A stretch of 64,000 bases of DNA from Mycobacteroides immunogenum (GTDB taxonomy: Bacteria > Actinomycetota > Actinomycetes > Mycobacteriales > Mycobacteriaceae), in the NCBI RefSeq assembly GCF_001605725.1, contig NZ_CP011530.1, forward strand, positions 4,030,001-4,094,000, read 5' to 3'. Below are positions 9,793-20,530 of this stretch, piece by piece. Every line of letters begins with the position of its first letter. Within the stretch, counting starts at the first letter, position 1. Position numbers and translations under genes: made by a program. Below the pieces are notes generated by a model. It did no database searches and was not told the DNA's origin. It saw only the letters and a program-made list of their open reading frames with translations.

Positions 9793-10464
9793 TTACTCCC
9801 CGAGGCGTATCAGGCCGTAGTCATACGCGTGCCTGCGGTACACCACCGATGGGCGACCGGACGACTCGTCGTGAAAAAGGAAGAAGTCGTGACCGACCAA
9901 TTCCATCTCGTACAGCGCGTCGTCCACTGTCATCGGCTTGGCCGGGTGTTCCTTGGTTCGCACGATGTGGCCCGGGCCCTGCCCGTCATCGAGCTCGGCG
10001 CCGTTGTGACTGTGCGCGCCGTTCACCGCGCTGGGCGGGGCAAAGGCATCGGCCGGCAACACCGACGTGGCCTCGGCGAGCGATACCGGTGTCTTGTCTC
10101 CGTAGTGCACCTTGCGGCGGTCGAGCCCTCTGCGCAGCCGGCTTTCCAGCTTGGCAACGGCGGCTTCGAGTGCGCTGTGGAATGTGTCGGCACATGCCTC
10201 GCCCCGGACAACCGGTCCGCGGCCCCGCGCGGTGATCTCCACGCGCTGACAACTCTTCTTCTGGCGACGATTGCGTTCGTGTTCGAGTTCTACATCAAAG
10301 AGGTAAAGGGTCTTGTCGTAACGTTCCAGACGGGACAGTTTGTCGTTCACAAAGATTCGGAAGTGGTCGGGGATCTCTACGTTTCGGCCCTTGACCACGA
10401 CATCGGCTTGGGCTGTCCGTTCCCCGTCTTCGAGTACAACGGATGCCTTTGATGTGCTTGACAA
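9793..10464 (-). CDS. hpf: Ribosome hibernation promoting factor, long form (Rv3241c/MPY-like)
   Basis: A 223-residue long-type hibernation factor (MPY in mycobacteria), which binds the decoding centre of resting 70S ribosomes. The S30AE-type N-terminal domain covers about residues 20-125, with the basic stretch ERNRRQKKSCQRVEITARG. After a variable linker comes the C-terminal dimerisation domain, PMTVDDALYEMELVGHDFF to AYDYGLIRLGE. The start appears to be TTG at 10464, because GGAGG lies six bases upstream and the reading begins SSTSKASVV; an ATG four bases before it is in another frame. A 307-base gap with a hairpin precedes it. Confidence 0.93.
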   Translation of the reverse strand: MSSTSKASVVLEDGERTAQADVVVKGRNVEIPDHFRIFVNDKLSRLERYDKTLYLFDVELEHERNRRQKKSCQRVEITARGRGPVVRGEACADTFHSALEAAVAKLESRLRRGLDRRKVHYGDKTPVSLAEATSVLPADAFAPPSAVNGAHSHNGAELDDGQGPGHIVRTKEHPAKPMTVDDALYEMELVGHDFFLFHDESSGRPSVVYRRHAYDYGLIRLGE

Positions 10465-10771
10465 CTCATACCTCCGGTACTGATTGTGCGCTTGCGCTGA
10501 ACCCGTCCGCTAGGGACTAAAGATATTGGCGGCGCGCATGTTTGATATTTGAAGTACGCCGGAGTCGCCTGAAACGCTGAGACGGCAGCCCGCCGGCGCT
10601 GGGGTTGGCAACCACCTCCTCCGCGCTACGGGAAGCAGGCGTTCCGAGTTTGGAGGGAGGTTTGACCACCCTCACGCGGAACGTTCATAGCTTGTTGGCC
10701 CCGACGGTAGTCCGTGTTCACTCGCCTTGCCACCGATTCGTGAGAGTCGTTTCGAGATCGTCATACGATCT
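10465..10771 (-). other. Intergenic region between comF-like gene and hpf, with an imperfect stem-loop
   Basis: No convincing gene lies here. The main feature is a nested inverted repeat at 10640-10683. The outer arms are CGTTCCG (10640-10646) and CGGAACG (10677-10683). The inner stem pairs GAGGG and GGT (10653-10661) with ACC and CCCTC (10665-10673), with one A/A mismatch and a TTG loop. There is no T-run, so it is more likely a leader or operator structure of hpf than a simple terminator. No known riboswitch was recognised. Confidence 0.4.
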
Positions 10772-11395
10772 TTAGGAGTACGTCAGCGTGAGCACGGCAG
10801 CGACTCGAAATCCCGCCGATTTCAACACTCTGACCGATTCGGTAACAGTGGCGCCGGTGGTCACGACATCGTCCACCAGCACCAATTCCGTGTCCGGTTT
10901 CCGGGCCCGGCGCAACGCGACGCGTCCGGACACATTGCGCTGCCGGGCGGAAATGGACAGTCCAACCGAATCCCGTGCGCCCATCTTCATGCGCAGCAGA
11001 GAGGCCACCCGCACTCCCGCAATCCGGGTGGCGACGGTGGCCACGGCGGTCACCGGATCTCCGCCGCGGCCGCGTGCGGCAGCCCATCGCGTGGGAGCCG
11101 GCACCAGCGTCACCGGACACTCGATCAGCTGCCACTGCAGAAGCTGCGCCACTCCCCGCGCAAGCGCCATTCCGAGCGGATCCGCGAGATCGCGGCGGCC
11201 GCGCTCTTTCATCGTCACGATCGCATGCCGTCGGGCCCCGGCGTACCTTCCGAGCGACAGGACCGGCACACCGGGATCGACCCGTGTCGTGACCACCACG
11301 GGCTCTGCCGCAAACGCAACCGCACACGCCTCACACCAGCGGACCGACGGTGCACCGCAACCGCCGCAGACCAGTGGGAGCACCAGATCGAGCAT
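10772..11395 (-). CDS. ComF family phosphoribosyltransferase-like protein (Rv3242c-like)
   Basis: A 207-residue ComF-family protein. The N-terminus has a zinc-ribbon-type set of cysteines (CGGCGAPSVRWCEAC, residues about 10-24), and the C-terminal half carries the PRPP-binding loop VLVDDVVTTGATVTE of type I phosphoribosyltransferases. In naturally competent bacteria ComF takes part in DNA uptake; in mycobacteria no role is settled. I start it at ATG 11395; the frame stays open further upstream, but that region codes for the 3' end of the TetR gene in another frame. No good ribosome-binding site is visible. Confidence 0.8.
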   Translation of the reverse strand: MLDLVLPLVCGGCGAPSVRWCEACAVAFAAEPVVVTTRVDPGVPVLSLGRYAGARRHAIVTMKERGRRDLADPLGMALARGVAQLLQWQLIECPVTLVPAPTRWAAARGRGGDPVTAVATVATRIAGVRVASLLRMKMGARDSVGLSISARQRNVSGRVALRRARKPDTELVLVDDVVTTGATVTESVRVLKSAGFRVAAVLTLTYS

Positions 11396-11450
11396 GCGAT
11401 CACTGTGCGCGTGGGGTCCGACATTCCTTCCCCGCTGTGCCGACCCAGTG

Positions 11451-12143
11451 CTAAAGCGCCGCGACCAGCGTTTCGATCTGGCCGCGGTCCAGCACCTCGA
11501 TCGTTCCGTCCGGCAACCCGAGAATCCGATCGGTAGCGATGCCGTAGAGACGCTGCCGCAGGACCGCGGCATCAATCACCTCGGACCGCGTTTGTGCGTC
11601 CGGCGCCTCCAGGATCCGCTGCACGGTGGTGCCCATGGTGGCCGCCAGGCCCTGGATCATGTCCCCGACGCCCTCGGGATCGAACGTGTCGAACACTCCC
11701 TCGCTGACACCCTGAGCGATCACCTCGGTGAGCACCGGACGGAACTTGCTCTCCCATATCGCCGAGATCCTGCGCAACAGCGACTGATTTTCCGGGCGCA
11801 TCATCGAGGCCATCGCCGCGATGCTCTCGGGCGCGCCGAGCGCCAGTTTCACTTCGTAGCTGGCGCGCAATCCGGAATTCAGCCGCTCCAGCGCGCCCTT
11901 GCCCTGTTGCGTGAAGACTGCCCGCAATACCTCGAACGCCTGGTCCGCACTGCGCTCGGCGAGCGCGGATACCAGCGCTTCCTTTGACGAAAAGTAATGG
12001 TAAAAAGCGCCTTTCGACATTCCTGAGGTTGCGATCAGATCGTTCAGACTCACTTTGTCGTATCCGCGCTCCAAGAACAGGGCCAGCGCCAGATCGAGTA
12101 CCTCGGCCCGGCGCAGGTCCGGATGTTTCACCACACGCGGCAC
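11451..12143 (-). CDS. TetR family transcriptional regulator
   Basis: A 230-residue TetR repressor. The helix-turn-helix lies at about residues 10-60 and includes GYDKVSLNDLIATSGMSKGAFYHYF; the rest is the ligand-binding helical domain. The GTG at 12143 is two bases after the stop of the membrane protein gene and has AGGAAG upstream, so the two genes form an operon. Two identical-spaced palindromes (12597-12634) stand at the head of that operon and in front of the divergent acyl-CoA oxidase-like gene. The likely reading is autoregulation plus control of fatty-acid oxidation by an acyl-CoA ligand, which is inference. Confidence 0.87.
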   Translation of the reverse strand: MPRVVKHPDLRRAEVLDLALALFLERGYDKVSLNDLIATSGMSKGAFYHYFSSKEALVSALAERSADQAFEVLRAVFTQQGKGALERLNSGLRASYEVKLALGAPESIAAMASMMRPENQSLLRRISAIWESKFRPVLTEVIAQGVSEGVFDTFDPEGVGDMIQGLAATMGTTVQRILEAPDAQTRSEVIDAAVLRQRLYGIATDRILGLPDGTIEVLDRGQIETLVAAL

Positions 12144-12145
12144 GG

Positions 12146-12568
12146 TCAGCGCTTCCTGATCCAGCCGACGTAGGTCAGGTACAGACCGACCAACGCCATG
12201 AACAGGAAGAAGCCACGAACCGCGCCGACGGCGGGCACCGACGCGTCCACCCCTGCCTGCATCACGTGCGGAAACGCCAGCAGCACGAATCCCCGCAATG
12301 CCAGAAACCAGCCGAACAACGAGATGATCACCGCCGCCGCCCCGCGCCAAAACTGATGGAAGGCGACGATCATCAGCCCGCAAAACAGCAGCAGGGCGCC
12401 GAACAGCCACGACCACATCGGCTCCCTGAAGAAGCTGTCACCCAGAAAGCTGAGGTCCGCCGCACGCGCCGCGATGATCGCGGTGACGATGGCAACGAAT
12501 GGCCCGATGACCCGCGCAAACGCACGGGTACGCGACGACGGATCGATGACGGCGGACGCAGTATTCAT
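12146..12568 (-). CDS. Small four-helix integral membrane protein, unknown function
   Basis: A 140-residue protein with four hydrophobic segments, at about residues 20-37, 52-70, 75-97 and 115-135. There are no recognisable catalytic motifs or cysteine pairs. I do not recognise a named family. It is the first gene of the operon with the TetR regulator and shares its control region with the divergent acyl-CoA oxidase-like gene, so it may serve uptake or membrane adaptation to a fatty-acid-like compound. The start ATG at 12568 has AAGGAA upstream. Confidence 0.7.
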   Translation of the reverse strand: MNTASAVIDPSSRTRAFARVIGPFVAIVTAIIAARAADLSFLGDSFFREPMWSWLFGALLLFCGLMIVAFHQFWRGAAAVIISLFGWFLALRGFVLLAFPHVMQAGVDASVPAVGAVRGFFLFMALVGLYLTYVGWIRKR

Positions 12569-12596
12569 GCCGCGAGTTCCTTCCCTGAAAGCCCAA

Positions 12597-12634
12597 TTAG
12601 ACCATCGGTCGGTATGTTAGACCAGTGGTCGGTA
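12597..12634. promoter_or_regulatory. Tandem TetR-type operators, 20-bp period
   Basis: Two 18-base copies, TTAGACCATCGGTCGGTA (12597-12614) and TTAGACCAGTGGTCGGTA (12617-12634), differ only at two central bases. Each contains the palindrome GACC-N3-GGTC. Their starts are exactly 20 bases apart, close to two helical turns, as expected for two repressor dimers on one face of DNA. They lie between the divergent membrane protein-TetR operon and the acyl-CoA oxidase-like gene. Confidence 0.85.
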
Positions 12635-12695
12635 AATGCAAGGAGGATGCCGCAGAACGCCGGGGAGTCGACCGGCCTTGGCTAGGCTCGTATTC

Positions 12696-14645
12696 ATGGA
12701 GACCCGGACAGCACCTGCCGATCCCGAAGTTCTCACCTCAAACCTGCGCGTCGCGCTCGACGGACGATTCGGTCCGATCCGCGACGCCGCACGCGAGTAC
12801 CTCAACCGCTCCGACCTACTCCCCGACCCATCACTGACTCTCGAAGAATCACGCGCGCGATCACTGCGGATCATGCGAGAACTGGTGCCACATGGCCTGC
12901 CACACGCGGGATTCCGCAAGGAGCACGGCGGCACCGGCGATGTCGGGGCCGCGATCGTCGGCATCGAGATGCTCGGATACGCAGACCTCTCGCTCATGGT
13001 GAAGGCGGGTGTGCAGTGGGGCCTCTTCGGTGGCGCGATCGAAAACCTAGGCACCGCAGCCCATCACGAGCAGTATGTGGTCCCCCTGATCAATCTTGAC
13101 GTGCTCGGTTGTTTTGGCATGACCGAGACCGGCCACGGCTCCAATGTGCAGGCCCTACAGACCGTCGCCACCTACGACGCTAAGACGGGAGATTTCATTC
13201 TCAACTCCGAGGGCTCGCTGGCACGCAAGGACTACATCGGTGGCGCCGCCGAGCATGCCACCGTGTCAGCGGTTTTCGCGCAGCTCGTCACCGGTGGCCC
13301 CGGCGAGGAGGCGACGGGGCGCGGCGTGCATTGCTTCGTGGTGCCGATCCGCGACGCCGACGGCAACGATCTGCCCGGCATCACCACCAGCGACTGCGGT
13401 TACAAGGGCGGGCTCGCCGGAGTGGACAACGGGCGCATCGTGTTCGACAACGTGCGGGTCCCACGCGCCAACCTGCTCAACCGGTATGCCGACGTCGCCG
13501 AGGACGGCACCTACAGCTCACCGATCGAGAATGAGAACAAACGCTTCTTCACCATGCTGGGCACCCTCATCCGCGGCCGGGTGAGCGTCGCGGCCACCTC
13601 GGGCGCGGCCGCCCGCAAGGCGCTGACCATCGCTTCAAGGTATGCCCTGGTCCGCAAGCAGTTTGACACCCCGGATAGCGACGACGAGGTGATCATCGCC
13701 GACTATCTGGTGCATCAGCGCAAGCTACTGCCCCTGATCGCCCGCTCGTACGCGCTGGCCTTCGCGCAGAACGAGCTCACCGAAGAGCTGCACGAGGTGC
13801 AGACCGCCGATGAGGTGGACGCGGATCGGCAACGCCAACTGGAAAGCGCCGCAGCAGGTTTGAAGGCCATGACCAGCTGGCATGCCCAGCACGCCATCAC
13901 CGTATGTCGCGAGGCGTGCGGTGGCGCCGGCTACCTCGATGCCAACCAGCTCACCATCCTGCGCCGCGATATCGACGTGTTCACCACCTTCGAGGGCGAT
14001 AACACGGTGCTCACCCAGCTGGTGGCCAAGGAACTCCTGTCGGCCTACGCCGAGGACGTGCGCGGTCTCAATGCGGTGGGCTGGACCCGGTTTATCGCCG
14101 GCATGGCCCGCGACGTGATCCTGGAACGGTCCGCGGCCCGGCAGGTCATCCAGACCATCCTGGACTCGTCCGACGAGGACGTGGAGGAATCCGATCTGAG
14201 CAACAGGGGCACCCAGCTGCGGCTGCTGCGCAACCGTGAAGATCATCTGTTGCGCACGGCGGCCACCCGAATGCAACGCGCCCAGTCCGATGATGAGGAC
14301 CCCTTCGAGGTCTTCAACTCCGCGCAGGACCACATCCTCAAGGTGGGCTCGGCGCACACCGAGCGAGTGGTGCTGGAAGCCTTCATCGAGGCGATCGACA
14401 GCTGTGACAGCAAGTCGGCACAGGAGCTGCTGGAGAAGCTGTGCGACCTGTTTGTCTACAGCGCGCTAGAAGCCGACCTGTCGTGGTTCCTCATGCACCG
14501 GCACGTCTCGACCGAACGGGCGAAGGCGATCCGGCGCGGCGTCAACCAGCTGTGCGAAGAACTGCGCCCGCACCTGGCAACCCTGGTGGACGCGTTCGGA
14601 ATTCCCGAGGCGCTGCTTGTCACGGAGATGATCCCCGACAACTAG
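12696..14645 (+). CDS. Acyl-CoA oxidase-like acyl-CoA dehydrogenase family protein
   Basis: A 649-residue flavoprotein. The length, the extended C-terminal helical domain after residue 450, and the motif [11 protein letters not shown] with the putative catalytic glutamate are those of acyl-CoA oxidases, not of the 380-400-residue FadE dehydrogenases. FAD-contact motif [11 protein letters not shown] is at about residue 145. It should introduce the alpha-beta double bond into an acyl-CoA, possibly passing electrons to oxygen. Start ATG 12696 begins [13 protein letters not shown]; an upstream start would run through the operator region. The last bases overlap convergent lpqB by four. Control by the nearby TetR operators is likely. 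Confidence 0.85.
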   Translation: METRTAPADPEVLTSNLRVALDGRFGPIRDAAREYLNRSDLLPDPSLTLEESRARSLRIMRELVPHGLPHAGFRKEHGGTGDVGAAIVGIEMLGYADLSLMVKAGVQWGLFGGAIENLGTAAHHEQYVVPLINLDVLGCFGMTETGHGSNVQALQTVATYDAKTGDFILNSEGSLARKDYIGGAAEHATVSAVFAQLVTGGPGEEATGRGVHCFVVPIRDADGNDLPGITTSDCGYKGGLAGVDNGRIVFDNVRVPRANLLNRYADVAEDGTYSSPIENENKRFFTMLGTLIRGRVSVAATSGAAARKALTIASRYALVRKQFDTPDSDDEVIIADYLVHQRKLLPLIARSYALAFAQNELTEELHEVQTADEVDADRQRQLESAAAGLKAMTSWHAQHAITVCREACGGAGYLDANQLTILRRDIDVFTTFEGDNTVLTQLVAKELLSAYAEDVRGLNAVGWTRFIAGMARDVILERSAARQVIQTILDSSDEDVEESDLSNRGTQLRLLRNREDHLLRTAATRMQRAQSDDEDPFEVFNSAQDHILKVGSAHTERVVLEAFIEAIDSCDSKSAQELLEKLCDLFVYSALEADLSWFLMHRHVSTERAKAIRRGVNQLCEELRPHLATLVDAFGIPEALLVTEMIPDN

Positions 14646-16396
14646 CCGGTAAGCACCGGAATCGTCTGGGGCATCATGAGCGGACGCACCTCGATCCACC
14701 GCTCCTCGGGGGTACCCAACCCCGTCAGCTGCAGCACGCCGCGTGTGTCGGCGATGTAGATGATCGACGGCGAGGCCACGATCGTGGATACCGGCGTCAA
14801 CAGGTTGCGGTCGTCCAGATCGGAGTTCACTCCGTCAAGGTTCACGTTGGCTACCAGGTGCGATCCGTCGTTGCGGGCCACGGCGATATCGTCACCTGTC
14901 CGCCACGCCAGCGACACCGCCGAATTGCCCAGGCCGTAACCCAGGCGCCGCGGATGCACCAGGGCATAGTCACCGCTGTCGGTCTGCACCACCGTCGCCA
15001 GAATCACCTGGCCGTCAATGATCATGGCGGCCCGGGTGCCATCGCGCGATAACGCCAGCTCGGTGATCAATCCCTTGTACTTCTGTGCCACTGCCGAGGA
15101 TTCCACCGGGAGCACCGCCACCATGGACGTGGTGGCTTCCTGGATGACCCTGACCACGCGCCCACCATCGATGACCACCCACACCGCGTCATCGAGCGCC
15201 CAGGTCGGGCGGGTCAACGTCTTGCCGCCGACCGCCTCGCTGCCGTTGGCACCATTGGCGCCCACCCACATCGACATCTGCGGGTCATCACCGGCCTGCA
15301 CCCGTACCACCGAGGCCACCTGACGGCCACTGCGTGACAGCGCCGCCGAAACCTGGTTTCCCACTTGACCAAACGATCCGCGTACCGGCACTGCCGTATC
15401 GCGATCAACGGACACCAGCGATCCGTTCAGCAGCCCGTAGAGGCCCACCCCCGCACCTTCCGACGCGCCCGGGTCCGTTGATGCGACATTCTGCGTGCTC
15501 CAGCCCTGCGCCAGCTGCTCATCAAGCGGAGCCCCATTGACCTGCAGCACATACGGTCCGGCGATGCCGGCCCGCGATAACGTCCAAATTACCTGCGCGG
15601 CAAGGAATTGCCGGGTCCGCTGGTCGGGTGTCAAGTCACCTTCAAGCTCCACCCGCACGCCGCCGTAGCCACGGCCCACATCGACCCGGCTGCCATCGGC
15701 GCGAGTCACCGGGCCGCGCAGCCGCAGGCCGCTCAGGTGATTACGCACCGCGCCACTGAGTTCCGGGCGCGGGCCGGACAGCAGTTTGTACACCAGCTCG
15801 GTGGCCAGCAGGTCGGGATCGGCGACCGCGACATACCGCGGATCGGGCACCACGGTGCGGCCGGCCGGGTCCGCGAAGTACACGGTGTAGCGACGATAGG
15901 TGGTCTGGAACTGCGCCCAGTCCAGAAACACCCCATTGGGCAGCGAGTCGATTCGCCACTCCCCGTTGACCTTTACCAACGTGAACTGCGGATCCTGCAC
16001 GTCGCCCTGGGCGGTTTCGAAAACCCCGACATCGGACAGGGTGCCCAGTTTGTTCGCGCGCACATTGATGGTCCACCGATCGACGCCGCGCTGGTCGGCG
16101 AACACCGGCGACTCGATCAGCACCGCGTCACCCGCGTCATCCCATGTCCGCGAACCCGATTCGGTGAGAAACTGGCGTGCGGCCCGGTGCCTGTTGGACG
16201 GTTCGGCGGTGGCCTTCAGGAACTCACGAAGCACCGTCTCCGGTTCCATACCCGGCGTGGGGGCCGGCACCCCGGGCGGCAACGGGCGCTGCACCGTGCC
16301 GATGGCCTGCGGCGACGACGAGGTGGGCACCCCCGCACAGCCGGACACCACGAGCGCCACCGCGGCCAGGATCGCGGCCACCTTGCGGCGCATCAC
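14642..16396 (-). CDS. lpqB: Lipoprotein LpqB
   Basis: A 584-residue exported lipoprotein that interacts with the sensor kinase MtrB and modulates the MtrAB response. The lipobox LVVSGC places the lipidated cysteine at residue 20. The N-terminal part after about residue 60 matches the GerM-like fold of the family, and the C-terminal half is a beta-propeller-like region. Its ATG overlaps the mtrB stop (ATGA), so mtrA, mtrB and lpqB form one coupled operon, as in all mycobacteria. The 3' end overlaps the convergent oxidase-like gene by four bases. Confidence 0.96.
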   Translation of the reverse strand: MMRRKVAAILAAVALVVSGCAGVPTSSSPQAIGTVQRPLPPGVPAPTPGMEPETVLREFLKATAEPSNRHRAARQFLTESGSRTWDDAGDAVLIESPVFADQRGVDRWTINVRANKLGTLSDVGVFETAQGDVQDPQFTLVKVNGEWRIDSLPNGVFLDWAQFQTTYRRYTVYFADPAGRTVVPDPRYVAVADPDLLATELVYKLLSGPRPELSGAVRNHLSGLRLRGPVTRADGSRVDVGRGYGGVRVELEGDLTPDQRTRQFLAAQVIWTLSRAGIAGPYVLQVNGAPLDEQLAQGWSTQNVASTDPGASEGAGVGLYGLLNGSLVSVDRDTAVPVRGSFGQVGNQVSAALSRSGRQVASVVRVQAGDDPQMSMWVGANGANGSEAVGGKTLTRPTWALDDAVWVVIDGGRVVRVIQEATTSMVAVLPVESSAVAQKYKGLITELALSRDGTRAAMIIDGQVILATVVQTDSGDYALVHPRRLGYGLGNSAVSLAWRTGDDIAVARNDGSHLVANVNLDGVNSDLDDRNLLTPVSTIVASPSIIYIADTRGVLQLTGLGTPEERWIEVRPLMMPQTIPVLTG

Positions 16397-18126
16397 GATG
16401 GATCTCCCGTCCGGCCGCCCGACGACTCCCGCACACGCTCGATCTTGGGACTCGAGGTGCGCATCGGTGTGGTCTCTTGTTCGCCGGGATGAGGTCCTCC
16501 CCGTGAAGTCGCGCGGCGCGCTGTCGAACTCGGCCGGCTGGTCGGGTTCAACGGCAGCGGGCTCGTCGTCACCTTATGTCCGCGTACCAACGGCACCGTC
16601 AACCGGAACAACGCTCCATTGCCGGGTTCACCCCACGCCTCCAGACGGCCCTGGTGCAATCGGGCGTCCTCGACACTGATGGCCAGGCCCAGCCCGGTGC
16701 CCCCGGAATGCCGCTTGCGCGACGGGTCCGCGCGCCAGAACCTGTTGAACACCAGCTTTTCCTCGCCGGGCCGCAGGCCGACGCCAAGATCGCGCACGGT
16801 GACCGCCACGCTGTCGATATCGGCGGCCATTCGGATAGTGACTGGCTTGTGCTCGCTGTGATCGATCGCGTTGGCTACCAGGTTGCGCAGGATGCGTTCC
16901 ACGCGACGGGGATCCACCTCGGCGATGATCTCTTTGTCGGGCATGTCCAGCACGACGGAGGTGTCCAGCTCGTCGGCCAGATGCTGCACGGAGGCCACCA
17001 CTGCCTTCACGGTCTCGCGCAGGTCCACCTGTTCCACCGCCAGCTCGGCCACACCGGCGTCGTGCCGCGAGATTTCCAGCAGATCGGCTAGCAGCGTCTC
17101 GAACCGATCGAGCTCGTTGACCATCAACTCGGCCGAACGCTGCAACGCGGGGTCGAGCTCTTCCCGGTTGTCATAGATCAAGTCGGCCGCCATCCGCACG
17201 GTGGTGAGCGGTGTGCGCAGTTCGTGGCTCACGTCAGAGGTGAAGCGGCGCTGCAGATTTCCAAACTCTTCCAGTTGCGTGATCTCACGCGACAGGCTTT
17301 CGGCCATGTCGTTGAACGACACCGCGAGCCGCGCCATGTCGTCGACGCCGCGCACCGGCATGCGTTCGGACAGATGCCCTTCGGCGAATCGTTCGGCGAT
17401 GCGCGACGCCGACCGCACCGGCAACACCACCTGACGAGCGACCAGCAGCGCCGCTGCGGCCAGCAGTACCAGCAGCACCACACCACCGGTGACGATGGTG
17501 CCGCGCACCAACGAGATGGTGCTTTCCTCATTGGACAGCGGGAAGACCAGATACAGCTCGAGCGCGGTCACCTTCGAGGTCGTTGGAGAGCCGATGACCA
17601 GCGCCTTGCCCGAGAAGTTCTCGGTGTGGACGGTCGAATACTGGTAACTGACCTGGCCGGCCTTGACGAATTCACGCAGTGGGCCCGGAATCTGGGTGGC
17701 CGGCCCCGCCGAGGTCGCCTCGCGAGGACCGTCGCCGGGAACCAACAGCACCGCGTCAAACGCCCCGGCGCCGCCGCCTTCGGACCCCTTGCTGCCGTTC
17801 AGCAACTGATTGCGAGCCAACTCCAGGCTGCTTTGCAGCGACCGCGTTTCCTCGCCGCCCACATCGTCACTGACGATGACCCGCGCGCGTTCCATCTCCT
17901 CGGTGGCGACACGGATCTTCGACTCCAGAATGCGGTCGGTGACCTGGCTGGTGAGCACGAATCCCAGAATCAGGATGACCAGAGAGGACAGCGCCAGGTT
18001 GGACACCACCACCCGCACCTGCAGGGAACGGCGCCAGGTGAACCCGACCGCTCGACTCAGTGCCTTCAGTCCGCGTACCAGTGGTGCCGATCGCCGCTGA
18101 ATGCGCCGCTTCGAGCTGAAGATCAC
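16393..18126 (-). CDS. mtrB: Sensor histidine kinase MtrB
   Basis: A 577-residue membrane kinase that phosphorylates MtrA and links cell division and envelope state to transcription. Transmembrane helices lie at about residues 38-62 and 209-232, enclosing an extracytoplasmic sensor domain. A HAMP linker follows (about 233-285), then the H-box VSHELRTPL with phospho-accepting His301, the N-box [12 protein letters not shown], and the G-boxes DLGVGLR and GGTGLGL. The proline-, threonine- and serine-rich C-terminal tail is longer than the kinase core. Both ends overlap neighbouring genes by four bases. Confidence 0.97.
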   Translation of the reverse strand: MIFSSKRRIQRRSAPLVRGLKALSRAVGFTWRRSLQVRVVVSNLALSSLVILILGFVLTSQVTDRILESKIRVATEEMERARVIVSDDVGGEETRSLQSSLELARNQLLNGSKGSEGGGAGAFDAVLLVPGDGPREATSAGPATQIPGPLREFVKAGQVSYQYSTVHTENFSGKALVIGSPTTSKVTALELYLVFPLSNEESTISLVRGTIVTGGVVLLVLLAAAALLVARQVVLPVRSASRIAERFAEGHLSERMPVRGVDDMARLAVSFNDMAESLSREITQLEEFGNLQRRFTSDVSHELRTPLTTVRMAADLIYDNREELDPALQRSAELMVNELDRFETLLADLLEISRHDAGVAELAVEQVDLRETVKAVVASVQHLADELDTSVVLDMPDKEIIAEVDPRRVERILRNLVANAIDHSEHKPVTIRMAADIDSVAVTVRDLGVGLRPGEEKLVFNRFWRADPSRKRHSGGTGLGLAISVEDARLHQGRLEAWGEPGNGALFRLTVPLVRGHKVTTSPLPLNPTSRPSSTARRATSRGGPHPGEQETTPMRTSSPKIERVRESSGGRTGDPS

Positions 18127-18809
18127 GGGGGTCCGGCCTTATATCCCACTCCTCGAACGGTCAACACCACGGTCGGATTCTCCGGGTCCTTCTCCACCTT
18201 GGCCCGCAGACGCTGCACGTGGACGTTCACCAGCCGGGTGTCGGCCGGGTGCCGGTAACCCCACACCTGTTCGAGCAGCACATCTCGAGTAAACACCTGG
18301 CGAGGTTTGCGTGCCAGCGCCACCAGCAGATCGAACTCCAGCGGGGTCAGCGAGATCTGCTCGCCCTCGCGCGTGACCTTATGCGCAGGTACGTCGATGT
18401 CGATGCCCGCGATGTTCAGCAGCTCGGCGGGCTCATCGTCGTTGCGGCGCAGCCGGGCACGGATGCGAGCGACGAGTTCCTTGGGCTTGAACGGCTTCAT
18501 GATGTAGTCGTCGGCGCCGGACTCCAGGCCCAACACCACGTCCACGGTGTCGGTCTTGGCGGTGAGCATGACGATCGGCACACCAGAGTCGGAGCGCAGC
18601 ACACGGCACACATCGATACCGTTCATCCCGGGCAGCATGAGGTCCAGCAGGACCAGATCGGGACGCAGCTCCCGGACCGCGGTGAGCGCCTGGGTGCCAT
18701 CGCTCACAACTGCCGTCTCGAAGCCCTCCCCGCGCAACACGATGGTGAGCATCTCGGCCAATGACGCGTCATCGTCGACAACAAGGATCCTTTGCCTCAT
18801 AGAGCCCAT
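18123..18809 (-). CDS. mtrA: Response regulator MtrA
   Basis: The OmpR-class response regulator of the essential MtrAB system, 228 residues, which is the usual mycobacterial length. The receiver domain has acidic pocket D12-D13, phospho-accepting Asp56 in LLDLMLPG and the switch lysine in MKPFKPKEL. The winged-helix DNA-binding domain occupies about residues 130-225. The start [14 protein letters not shown] at ATG 18809 corresponds to the MDTMRQRIL start of the tuberculosis protein; the ATG three codons later is a weaker alternative. In M. tuberculosis tmk comes next upstream, but here an acyl-CoA ligase and mgtC are in between. Confidence 0.97.
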   Translation of the reverse strand: MGSMRQRILVVDDDASLAEMLTIVLRGEGFETAVVSDGTQALTAVRELRPDLVLLDLMLPGMNGIDVCRVLRSDSGVPIVMLTAKTDTVDVVLGLESGADDYIMKPFKPKELVARIRARLRRNDDEPAELLNIAGIDIDVPAHKVTREGEQISLTPLEFDLLVALARKPRQVFTRDVLLEQVWGYRHPADTRLVNVHVQRLRAKVEKDPENPTVVLTVRGVGYKAGPP

Positions 18810-18860
18810 CGTGTCACTAGATCGTGACAAAACCGGGGTACCAAAGGGGCGAGTTGCGAA

Positions 18861-20390
18861 CTAGTCTCGCGCGAGCTGATCCCGGAGCTTGAACTTCTGG
18901 ACCTTCCCGGTGGCCGTTCTGGGTAGGGAGTCGACGAACTCGACTCGCTTGGGGCACTTGTATCCCGCGAGCCGGTCCCGGCAGTGCGCGATCAGATCGG
19001 ACCCGGTCGGCGAATCGAGATGAGTGACCACCACCACTACCGCGGTGACCAGCTCACCCCATTTCTGGTCGGGGACGCCGACAACGGCGGCCTCGCGAAC
19101 CGCGGGGTGCGACACCAACGCGTCCTCAACCTCGATCGAGGTGACATTCTCGCCGCCGGTGATGATGATGTCCTTCTTGCGATCCGAGATGGTCAGGTAT
19201 CCGTTGTCCACCGACCCGCGGTCGCCGGTATGAAACCAATTGCCCGCCAATGCCTCCGCAGTGGCCTGCGGCTGATCCCAATAGCCGTCGAGGTTCGTGT
19301 TCGACTGGGTGAGCACCTCACCATCCTCGGCGACGCCGACGCGCACACCGATTGCCGGGGCACCTGCGCGCCCCAACATGCGGGCCTGCTCGTGCTCGTC
19401 GAGTCCGGCCCATTCGGAGCGAAAGCGATTCATGGTAATCAGCGGCGCCGTCTCGGTGAGCCCGTAGATCTGGATGAACTCCCAGCCGAGTTCGGTACGC
19501 ACCCGGGCGATGGTGCGCGTCGGCGGTGGCGCGCCGGCAACGATGATGCGGACCCGATCGCGTCCGGGAATCGGCCCCTCCCACCGTGCCGCGGCGTCGA
19601 GCACGGAGTCGACGACCGTTGGCGCCGCACACATCACGGTGACGCCGTGCGCTTCGACACGCCGCAGAATCTCATCGCCATCGACCTTGCGCAACACAAT
19701 GTGCCGCGCGCCCATGCCGGTCGCGGCGTACGGCCAGCCCCATCCGTTGCAATGAAACATCGGCAGTGTGTGCAGCAACACATCATCGTCGCGCAAGGTG
19801 GCATGCAACCCGAATACGACGGCGTTGATCCAGATATTGCGATGCGTGAGCTGCACGCCCTTGGGGCGACTTGTCGTGCCTGAGGTGTAATTCAGAGTGG
19901 CAGTGGCCGATTCGGTACACAACCAGGGATCAGGGGTGGCAGGGTCACGCGACTCCAGCTCCCCGAATATCGCCGCATCGTCCTGCCCCAACACAAAGTT
20001 GTGTCTTGTCCGCACGGTGTCCAGCAGGCCCCGCACCTCCGGGTCGACCATCAGCACCGACGCTCCCGAATGTTCGACGATGTACTCGATCTCGGCGGGG
20101 GCCAACCGAAAGTTGATGGGCACCAAGATGCGTCCCCATCCGGAGACCCCGAAGAACGAGGCAAGCAGCCGGGCGCTGTTCTGCGAGACAATCGCCACCC
20201 GCTCCCCCGGTCCGACCCCGAAACTGTCAAGCACGGCGGCCTGTCCACGTGCCCGCGCGGCGAGCTGCCGGTAGGTCACCTCCCCCCAGGACTGCGCCGG
20301 TTGCACCGGCTCGTCGACAACACCGATGCGGTCGGGGTACACCAGCTCCGCACGGTCCAGAAAATCTCGCACGCTCAGATCGAAGAACAC
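18861..20390 (-). CDS. Fatty acid-CoA ligase (FadD-type AMP-binding enzyme)
   Basis: A 509-residue ANL-superfamily adenylating enzyme that would activate a carboxylic acid with ATP and CoA. The phosphate-binding loop is YTSGTTSRPKG (about residue 167), followed by YGLTETAP, the hinge region TGDRGSVDNGYLTISDRKKDIIITGGEN, and the C-terminal catalytic lysine in RTATGKVQKFKL. It resembles medium- to long-chain fatty acid ligases; the substrate cannot be fixed. Start GTG 20390 has AGGA about ten bases upstream. It stands between mtrA and the divergent mgtC, an addition relative to the tuberculosis gene order. Confidence 0.87.
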   Translation of the reverse strand: MFFDLSVRDFLDRAELVYPDRIGVVDEPVQPAQSWGEVTYRQLAARARGQAAVLDSFGVGPGERVAIVSQNSARLLASFFGVSGWGRILVPINFRLAPAEIEYIVEHSGASVLMVDPEVRGLLDTVRTRHNFVLGQDDAAIFGELESRDPATPDPWLCTESATATLNYTSGTTSRPKGVQLTHRNIWINAVVFGLHATLRDDDVLLHTLPMFHCNGWGWPYAATGMGARHIVLRKVDGDEILRRVEAHGVTVMCAAPTVVDSVLDAAARWEGPIPGRDRVRIIVAGAPPPTRTIARVRTELGWEFIQIYGLTETAPLITMNRFRSEWAGLDEHEQARMLGRAGAPAIGVRVGVAEDGEVLTQSNTNLDGYWDQPQATAEALAGNWFHTGDRGSVDNGYLTISDRKKDIIITGGENVTSIEVEDALVSHPAVREAAVVGVPDQKWGELVTAVVVVVTHLDSPTGSDLIAHCRDRLAGYKCPKRVEFVDSLPRTATGKVQKFKLRDQLARD

Positions 20391-20530
20391 ACACCAATCC
20401 TGCCGTCCCGTGTGGAGTGCGGTGTGGAATATCCACGAAGCGACGGGACATCTTGCCGCTCGCTGGTGGCGGGTGTTTAATGATGGCGTTTTGTTCAGCA
20501 GTGATTCATGTGCGCTTTGCGCCTACGACT

